A stretch of DNA of 39,946 nt from the NCBI GenBank assembly GCA_020718905.1, contig DYRD01000002.1, positions 1-39,946 of the forward strand. Reading direction: 5' to 3'. Both the position numbers and the translations under genes were made by a program. The stretch's first letter is position 1; each line of letters opens with the position of its first letter. The DNA comes from Syntrophus aciditrophicus. Its GTDB lineage: Bacteria; Desulfobacterota; Syntrophia; Syntrophales; UBA8958. Shown here piece after piece: positions 34,669 to 39,946 of the stretch. The notes beneath the pieces were generated by a model. That model was not told the DNA's origin. It did not search any database and was given only the letters and a program-made list of their open reading frames with translations.

Positions 34669-35620
34669 AGGCAAGCAGAGGCAGGCGGCCATTGAGGGAC
34701 CATGCCCGCTATGGGATCATTGCCCTTTCCCTGCTGTCGTCCTTGCTCCTCTCCTTTCCCGCGCTGGCGGCGGACTGGTCACCCCTGATGAAACGGTTGA
34801 TTCAGGACGGGTTCGAAGAGAAATCGGTGCAAACGCTTTTCAGCCGTAATGACGTCCAGTTTGATCCGGAGCCGATGGCAACGAAAATGAATGAACTCTT
34901 GCGGCGCTCATCCCCCCATCCCGAGTCATCAAAGCGATTCGTAAGCAGGGAAGTTCATAAACGGTATCTTCGCTCCGACATGATCAATAAGGCCCGGGTG
35001 TACCTGGAGCGGAACCGTTCCACCCTGGAGCAGATTCGCCGGACCTACTGCGTGCCGAAAGAGGTGGTAGTGTCCATCCTTCTCGTTGAAACCCATCTGG
35101 GGGCCAATACGGGGAAGAGAAAAGCCTTCCAGGTCCTTTCCAGTATGGCCCTGAGCTCAGATCTGGAACAGGTGAGATCTTTTGTGCCGGCGGGCACTAT
35201 CCGCGCCGATAATGAAGAATACGCCCGGACACGGTGCCGGGAAAAATCCGATTGGGCCTATAATGAATTGAAATCTCTATTGGAATATTCCCGCATCAAC
35301 AAAACCGATCCCCTTGCCATTCCCGGGTCAATATATGGGGCCATAGGTCTTTGCCAGTTTATGCCTTCTAATGTCTTTCTCTATGGCGTCGATGCGGACG
35401 GCAAGGAGGGCATCGATCTTTTTTCTATTCCCGCCGCCCTGAACAGCATTGCCAATTATCTCCATCAGCACGACTGGGGATGCGGGATAAAAAAAATAAC
35501 CGGCGTCAGATTGTGATGACCTATAATAAAAGCCAGGTTTATGCCAATACCGTTTTGGCCGTGACCGACCGGTTGCAGGCAAAGAAACGGGAGCAGGGAA
35601 GATCAAACCGGGCAACATAG
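34665..35620 (+). CDS. MltB-like lytic murein transglycosylase, one frameshift near the end
   Basis: A periplasmic muramidase-like enzyme of about 318 residues after repair. A signal peptide ([16 protein letters not shown]) is followed by the SLT_2 domain: [19 protein letters not shown] carries the catalytic glutamate (about residue 143), and [18 protein letters not shown] and [12 protein letters not shown] are family motifs. The reading frame stops at 35516, but one more A in the A8 run at 35489-35496 restores [20 protein letters not shown], the usual C-terminus, to the TAG at 35618-35620. The ATG overlaps the mutS stop. The single long-run indel suggests a base-calling error rather than a true lesion. 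Confidence 0.88.
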
Positions 35621-35643
35621 AATCACGGGGCAGAAGGCAGGCT

Positions 35644-36765
35644 ATGGAAGAGTATGTCCTCACCAGCAAGGGCGAGGCGGACGTCAAGGCTTCCCTGAGC
35701 GGGAGATTGGTGATCGGCAATGTCGCCCGGTTTATGGAAGAGATGGAGCGGCTCTTTCGTGAACGCCGGCCGATCTCGATGACCTGTGAGCTTGCCGGCC
35801 TTGCCTATCTCGACAGTGCCGGCGCCCTTGCCTTATTGAAGCTTCAGGATTCCGCAAAAAGCCGTAACTTCTCCCTGGCCTATGAGAATATGTCAAGAGA
35901 GGCCGGGGAAATAATGGACCTCATCGACAGGGACGCCCTGGTCAAACCTCCCCTCCATGAAGAAATGACGAGTCGTTCTTTTACCGAGCGGACGGGGGAT
36001 GGGGCCGTTCATTTTTATCATGATCTGATCAACATGCTGACCTTTCTCGGCGAGTTACTGGTGGCGATCGCTTACTGCATTGTCCATCCCGGCGCCGTAA
36101 GGTGGCGGGATGTGCTTTTTTATATGCAGAGGGCCGGGGCCGAGGCGCTGCCTATTGTTGGTCTTATCAGCCTGCTCATCGGTCTCATCATGGCCTTTAT
36201 GTCTTCCCTCCAACTCAAACAGTTTGGGGCCAACATCTTTGTCGCCTCCCTCGTCGGCATCTCCATTGTCCAAGAATTAGGTCCGATTATGACGGCGATC
36301 ATTTTTTCCGGGCGTTCCGGGTCGGCTTTCGCCGCCGAGATTGCCACGATGATGGTCAATGAGGAAGTCGACGCCCTGGCGACGATGGGTTTCGATCCTT
36401 TACGGTTCCTCGTTATTCCCAAAGTGCTGGCGGCGATTATCGTTGTGCCCGTCTTGACGCTTTATTCCATGTTCTTCGGAATTCTCGGCGGTTTGCTCGT
36501 GGGCGTTCTCGGGCTGGACTTGACATTTTATACTTATCTCCAGCAGACGATGAAGCCGCTAGGGGTCTTTGATCTTGCCTCCAGTCTTGTTAAATCCATA
36601 GTTTTTGCGGTGCTGATTGCCGGTATCGGCTGTCAGCGCGGTTTTCAGGTAAAAGGCGGGGCCGAGGCCGTGGGGGAGGCGACAACGTCGGCAGTGGTCG
36701 CGGCGATATTCCTTGTAATTGTGGCCGATTCCGCATTTGTCATTGTCCTCCAATATATTCGTTGA
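35644..36765 (+). CDS. mlaE: STAS-MlaE fusion permease of an Mla-type lipid ABC transporter
   Basis: A 373-residue inner-membrane permease. Residues 1-95 form a STAS domain (LAGLAYLDSAGALALLKLQDS), the part that is the separate protein MlaB in E. coli. The rest is MlaE with its long helices and the hallmark QELGPIMTAIIFSGRSGSAFAAEIATMMVNEEVDALATMG. It transports phospholipids between the membranes with MlaF and MlaD. The gene begins 23 bases after the transglycosylase stop, and its TGA overlaps the possible TTG start of mlaF. Confidence 0.94.
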   Translation: MEEYVLTSKGEADVKASLSGRLVIGNVARFMEEMERLFRERRPISMTCELAGLAYLDSAGALALLKLQDSAKSRNFSLAYENMSREAGEIMDLIDRDALVKPPLHEEMTSRSFTERTGDGAVHFYHDLINMLTFLGELLVAIAYCIVHPGAVRWRDVLFYMQRAGAEALPIVGLISLLIGLIMAFMSSLQLKQFGANIFVASLVGISIVQELGPIMTAIIFSGRSGSAFAAEIATMMVNEEVDALATMGFDPLRFLVIPKVLAAIIVVPVLTLYSMFFGILGGLLVGVLGLDLTFYTYLQQTMKPLGVFDLASSLVKSIVFAVLIAGIGCQRGFQVKGGAEAVGEATTSAVVAAIFLVIVADSAFVIVLQYIR

Positions 36766-36773
36766 TTGCTTTT

Positions 36774-37364
36774 ATGGAAGAGGAGAATATCATTGTCGTT
36801 GAGAATCTCGTCGCCGGTTACGGAGACAACATAATCCTCGCCGGGGTCAGCTTTGACGTCCGACGGGGAGAAATATTCATTATTCTTGGCGGTAGCGGTT
36901 GCGGTAAATCGACCCTCCTTAAATACATGATCGGTCTATACAGGACAACCCAGGGGCGGGTGATGATCAACGGCGCCGACATCATGTCTGTGGATGATAA
37001 AAAACTGAAGCGGAATTGTCGGGAGGGATGAAAAAAAAAGCCGGGCTCGCCCGGTCCATGGTCCTGGACCCGACCATTCTTTTTTTTTGACGAGCCGACG
37101 GCGGGTCTTGATCCGGTGACGTCAACGGAAATCTACGGTTTGATCAGGAGGATAAACGCCGATATGGGGACGACGATGATTATTGTCACCCACGACCTTG
37201 ATCTGATCATGTCCATCGGCCATCGGGTGATCATGCTGGATAAGGCGGCCCAAGGGATTATTGCGGAAGGGATGCCTCGGATGTTAAAGGAGAACCGCGA
37301 CAATCCCCTGGTTTTTAATTTCTTCAATCGGGAAGAGCAAGGAGATGGGCATTATGGCGCGTAA
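36774..37364 (+). pseudogene. mlaF: MlaF-type ABC transporter ATPase with internal deletion and frameshift
   Basis: ATPase of the Mla-type transporter. ATG 36774 is preferred, though TTG 36762 overlaps the mlaE stop. Walker A is GGSGCGKSTLLKYM. After KKLKRN (about 37017) the sequence jumps to LSGGMKKKAGLARSMVLDPT, in another frame. About 60 residues that normally hold the Q-loop (FGVLFQSGALF in relatives) are missing. A T9 run at 37079-37087 then needs one base change to give FFDEPTAGLDP. The H-loop VTHDLDL and the C-terminus are present. The joint CGGAATTGTCGG shares GAATT with what both sides should contain, hinting at a microhomology deletion. As written the protein cannot work, yet the rest of the operon is intact, so an assembly error is possible. 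Confidence 0.82.
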
Positions 37365-38289
37365 GACATCGATGTTTTTGGTCGGTCTTTTTGTCATCAT
37401 GGGAACGGTCATCGGGGTGATGTTTATTGTCTGGATCGGCGCGACGAAGTATTTTGATAAGGGCCAGATTTACCTGACCTATTTTGACGAGTCCGTTCAG
37501 GGCCTGCAGGTCGATTCCGATGTCAAGTACCGGGGAGTCGACGTCGGCAGGCTATTGAAAATCGGCGTTGCCCCGGACAACCGCCTGGTCCAAGCAACGA
37601 TGAAGATAAAGATGCCGGGGATCATTGCCAGCGACACCGTGGCCAGACTCAAGTCGTCGGGGATTACGGGACTGGTGTTTATTGAACTGGACCGCCGGGA
37701 GGGCAAGGAACCCATTTTGGGACCCAAGCTTGATTTCGAAACGGACAATCCCGTTATTCCCTCCCGGGCGTCGGATATCAAACAAATCATGGCCGGGTTC
37801 GTCGAGATTTACGACAAGATCAAGGTCATCGATTTTGGGAGTATTGCCGGCCAGTATAAAAAGACGGCCAAATCAGTGGACGATTTCTTCAACGGCGCCG
37901 TTTTGAGCGGCACCATGCAGAACATCGAGACGACAACCGCCTCAATGGATAGGGCGACAAAAAAAATTGACGCCATCCTTGCCGAGGGCAAAGTGGATGG
38001 CGTGCTGACGGAGGCTAAACAGGGCCTCCTAGAAACCCGCCAGCTGATCGGCACCTTCAGGAATGAGATCGCGGCGATGAAGCTAAAAGAAACAGCCCAG
38101 AAAACGGACCGCTTCGTAACCAACCTGGATTGGCGGACGCAGCTGATAGCAGGCAGCATGGACGAGACCCTCCGGGGGATAAGGGAGAATTCGGACAACC
38201 TCAACCGGATTCTGGATCATCTCTCCCGAAATCCCTCAGAGCTTCTTTTCGGTATTCCCGCCCCCGGCAACGAGAGAAAGGAGAGATGA
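37354..38289 (+). CDS. mlaD: MlaD-type MCE-domain lipid-transport protein
   Basis: A 311-residue inner-membrane-anchored periplasmic protein. ATG 37354 is preferred because AAGGAG lies 9 bases upstream; ATG 37345 overlaps that site. One N-terminal helix (MFLVGLFVIMGTVIGVMFIVW) is followed by a single MCE domain (ESVQGLQVDSDVKYRGVDVG, then GITGLVFIELD) and a long helical region that would form a coiled tunnel. MCE proteins carry phospholipids between inner membrane and outer-membrane partners. It overlaps mlaF by 11 bases and precedes the lipoprotein gene by 1 base. Confidence 0.93.
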   Translation: MARKTSMFLVGLFVIMGTVIGVMFIVWIGATKYFDKGQIYLTYFDESVQGLQVDSDVKYRGVDVGRLLKIGVAPDNRLVQATMKIKMPGIIASDTVARLKSSGITGLVFIELDRREGKEPILGPKLDFETDNPVIPSRASDIKQIMAGFVEIYDKIKVIDFGSIAGQYKKTAKSVDDFFNGAVLSGTMQNIETTTASMDRATKKIDAILAEGKVDGVLTEAKQGLLETRQLIGTFRNEIAAMKLKETAQKTDRFVTNLDWRTQLIAGSMDETLRGIRENSDNLNRILDHLSRNPSELLFGIPAPGNERKER

Positions 38290-38290
38290 A

Positions 38291-38911
38291 GTGAACATCA
38301 AGCAGGTTTTCCTGTTCCTTGCGGTAATTGCCATGGCGGGTTGTCTCGGGGGCTCACGATCCGCCGCGGTTGTCCAGTATTCTCACCTCGAATACGGGGC
38401 CCCCGGTTTCGTAAACCTTGCCCCCTGCCCCCAGGCCATCCGGGTGGAAAGGTTGACCGCGAACCGGGCCTTTGACAGTCGGGCCATGATCTATCGTTCC
38501 GAGCCTTTTGTATTTGCCGATTATCCATCGGGACGCTGGTGGGTCACACCGGCGGACATGCTTACGGACAGCCTCATCCGTGGCATACAGGCGGCGGGTC
38601 TGTTCAGCTCCGTTTTCACCTTCCGGGATTCTGAAGAGACCCGGTTTGTTCTGGAAGGGAACGTGGAAGAATTTATGGAAATAAGCGCTAAGGGAGAATC
38701 CCTGGCCTCGCTGGTGATCAGGGTTGTCTGTGTGGACAGGGTGAAGCAAGAGACCGCCGGGGTGGCTGTTCTTCAGAAAACCTATTCCCTTCGGGAGCCA
38801 TTACGAGACCGGACCCCGGAGGCATTGGCCAGGGCTATGAGCGTTGCCATGGAGAAACTGTCAAAACAAATGATTACAGACGTTTATCAGATACTCCAGA
38901 AAACTAGTTGA
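38291..38911 (+). CDS. PqiC-like ABC-transport auxiliary lipoprotein
   Basis: A 206-residue lipoprotein of the PF03886 auxiliary family. GTG 38291 follows GGAG by 7 bases. The lipobox IAMAGC ends the signal near residue 18. The mature part matches PqiC/YmbA-type proteins (YSHLEYGAPG, APCPQAIRVERLTANRAFDSRAMIYRS split over two strands, then LVLEGNVEEF-like). In other operons these proteins partner MCE transporters at the outer membrane. It is the last gene of the operon, and its final 8 bases overlap the convergent ATPase gene. Confidence 0.87.
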   Translation: MNIKQVFLFLAVIAMAGCLGGSRSAAVVQYSHLEYGAPGFVNLAPCPQAIRVERLTANRAFDSRAMIYRSEPFVFADYPSGRWWVTPADMLTDSLIRGIQAAGLFSSVFTFRDSEETRFVLEGNVEEFMEISAKGESLASLVIRVVCVDRVKQETAGVAVLQKTYSLREPLRDRTPEALARAMSVAMEKLSKQMITDVYQILQKTS

Positions 38912-39946
38912 TACAGACCCGGCGGACCTGCTTGAAATCGGTGATGCCCTGCAGGGACTTCTGGATGCCGTCCTGGAGCAGGGTGGTCATACCTTCGGAC
39001 ATGGACATTGCCCGCATGGCTTCCACCGTTGCGTGTTTCTGGATCATCCGTTTGATGTTGTCCGAGGCGACGAGCAGTTCGTGGATGCCCATCCTTCCCT
39101 TATACCCTGATTTGTCGCAGATATCACAGCCTTTAGGCCGGTAGAGGGTGAAGTCGTCCGTATAGGCGATATTGAGCTTCTGGAAGTATTCTTCACCATA
39201 ACTGTCCACAACTTCGTCAAATTCCTGCTGAGTAGGATGATAGGCTTCCTTGCAGCTCTTGCAGAGGGTGCGGACCAGGCGCTGGGCAAGGATCCCCAGG
39301 AGGGCGTCGGCGAAATTCAAGGGGTCGATTCCCATATCGAGGAGCCTGGTGATGGTTTCCGGGGCGCTGTTCGTATGGAGGGTGCTGAAGACGAGATGTC
39401 CCGTCAGGGACGCCTCGACGCCGGTCTTGGCGGTTTCGAAATCCCGCATTTCACCGACCATGATGACATCGGGGTCCGCCCGGAGGAAGGCGCGCATGGC
39501 GGCGGCGAAATCAAAACCGATCTTCGGTTGGACCTGAACCTGGCGGAGTCCGTACTGGGTTATTTCGACGGGATCTTCGGCGGTCCAGATCTTCCGGTCC
39601 GGGGTGTTGATATGGTGCAGGGCGGCATGGAGGGTGGTGGTTTTACCGGAACCGGTGGGACCCACCACGAGGATCATCCCGTAGGGCTTTTCGGCAGAGA
39701 TATCGAGGAGCCCCTTGTAATTCCGGGGCAACATCCCCATCGCCTCCAGGGGCAGGGTTTCCCCTTTGGCCAGGATGCGCATGACGACATCCTCGACGCC
39801 GCCCTGGGTGGGAATCGTCGCCACCCGTAACTCGATCTCGTCCCCCCCCCGGCCTGCGGAACTTGATTTTACCGTCCTGGGGAAGGCGTTTGATGGTGAT
39901 GTCGAGATTGGACATGATCTTGATCCGGGAGATCAGGGCGGCCCGG
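38904..39946 (-). CDS. GspE/PilB-type secretion or pilus assembly ATPase, partial, one frameshift
   Basis: Hexameric ATPase driving type IV pilus assembly or type II secretion. Only the C-terminal part is in the window. Walker A is GPTGSGKTTTLH, followed by the Asp-box and His-box motifs (RADPDVIMVGEMRD, then TGHLVFSTLHTNSAPETI). A zinc tetracysteine is visible as CKSCKEAYHP and CDICDKSGYKGRMGIHEL. The frame from 39824 downstream is open. Upstream, KIMSNLDITIKRLPQDGKIKF lies in another frame, and removing one base from the C9 run at 39842-39850 joins it to GDEIELRVATIPTQGG. The gene continues beyond 39946. No pilin or other secretion gene is visible to decide between the two systems. Confidence 0.9.

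Overview
The window looks like a chromosomal stretch from an anaerobic bacterium of the Desulfobacterota (Deltaproteobacteria) type, possibly a Syntrophus/Smithella relative. This rests on gene content: an FprA/rubredoxin/rubrerythrin oxygen-defence set, a branched-chain amino acid type ABC transporter with BKACE enzymes, a short Aquifex-type aconitase next to a eukaryote-type NADP-IDH, and an Mla lipid-transport operon typical of diderms. The taxon is an inference, not a measurement. No rRNA, tRNA, CRISPR array, phage or complete insertion sequence was seen.

Layout. 1-8643 (minus strand): a catabolic operon read right to left: TrmB-family regulator, BKACE (DUF849), cyclase-family amidohydrolase, a second and damaged BKACE-cyclase copy, then LivG, LivF, substrate-binding protein, LivH and LivM. 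A lactonase-like SMP-30 gene diverges from it at 9000, with a 14-bp inverted repeat (8837-8876) in the shared promoter region. 10120-15104 (plus): a tightly overlapped cluster of MurU-like nucleotidyltransferase, AmgK-like sugar kinase, two-part glycosyltransferase, DUF4922 HIT-like phosphorylase and M15 peptidase, suggesting cell-wall sugar recycling or glycan assembly. 15077-19943: CYTH phosphatase/cyclase, MsrAB lipoprotein, a PAS-domain remnant, flavoprotein, metallo-beta-lactamase-fold hydrolase and enoyl-CoA hydratase. 19993-20866: promoter, short terminated leader, small basic protein and RRM RNA-binding protein. 20926-22617: MscS channel. 22678-26897 (minus): aconitase, NADP-IDH, RlmN. 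27162-29052: NlpC/P60 hydrolase and GT51 transglycosylase. 29111-38911 (plus): FprA, a hemopexin-repeat protein, rubredoxin (52 aa), rubrerythrin, a holin-like membrane protein, MutS, MltB-like transglycosylase, MlaE-MlaF-MlaD and a PqiC-like lipoprotein. 38904-39946 (minus): a GspE/PilB ATPase running off the end.

A dominant oddity is the number of broken reading frames. At least eight breaks sit in or at short homopolymers (for example 2708-2715, 3917-3923, 35489-35496, 39842-39850). Four are in-frame stops inside otherwise conserved sequence (4603, 5470, 5758, 19806). Two are apparent deletions of roughly 150-230 bp with short microhomology at the joint (livH/livM near 724; mlaF near 37017). 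The homopolymer indels fit sequencing error. The deletions and substitutions concentrate in, but are not confined to, the first 6 kb, where the second BKACE-cyclase copy and the transporter may really be decaying.

The best candidates for something undescribed are the TrmB/BKACE/cyclase/transporter/lactonase module, the MurU-AmgK-GT2-DUF4922-M15 cluster, and the secreted three-repeat hemopexin protein translationally coupled to an oxygen-reducing flavodiiron protein.
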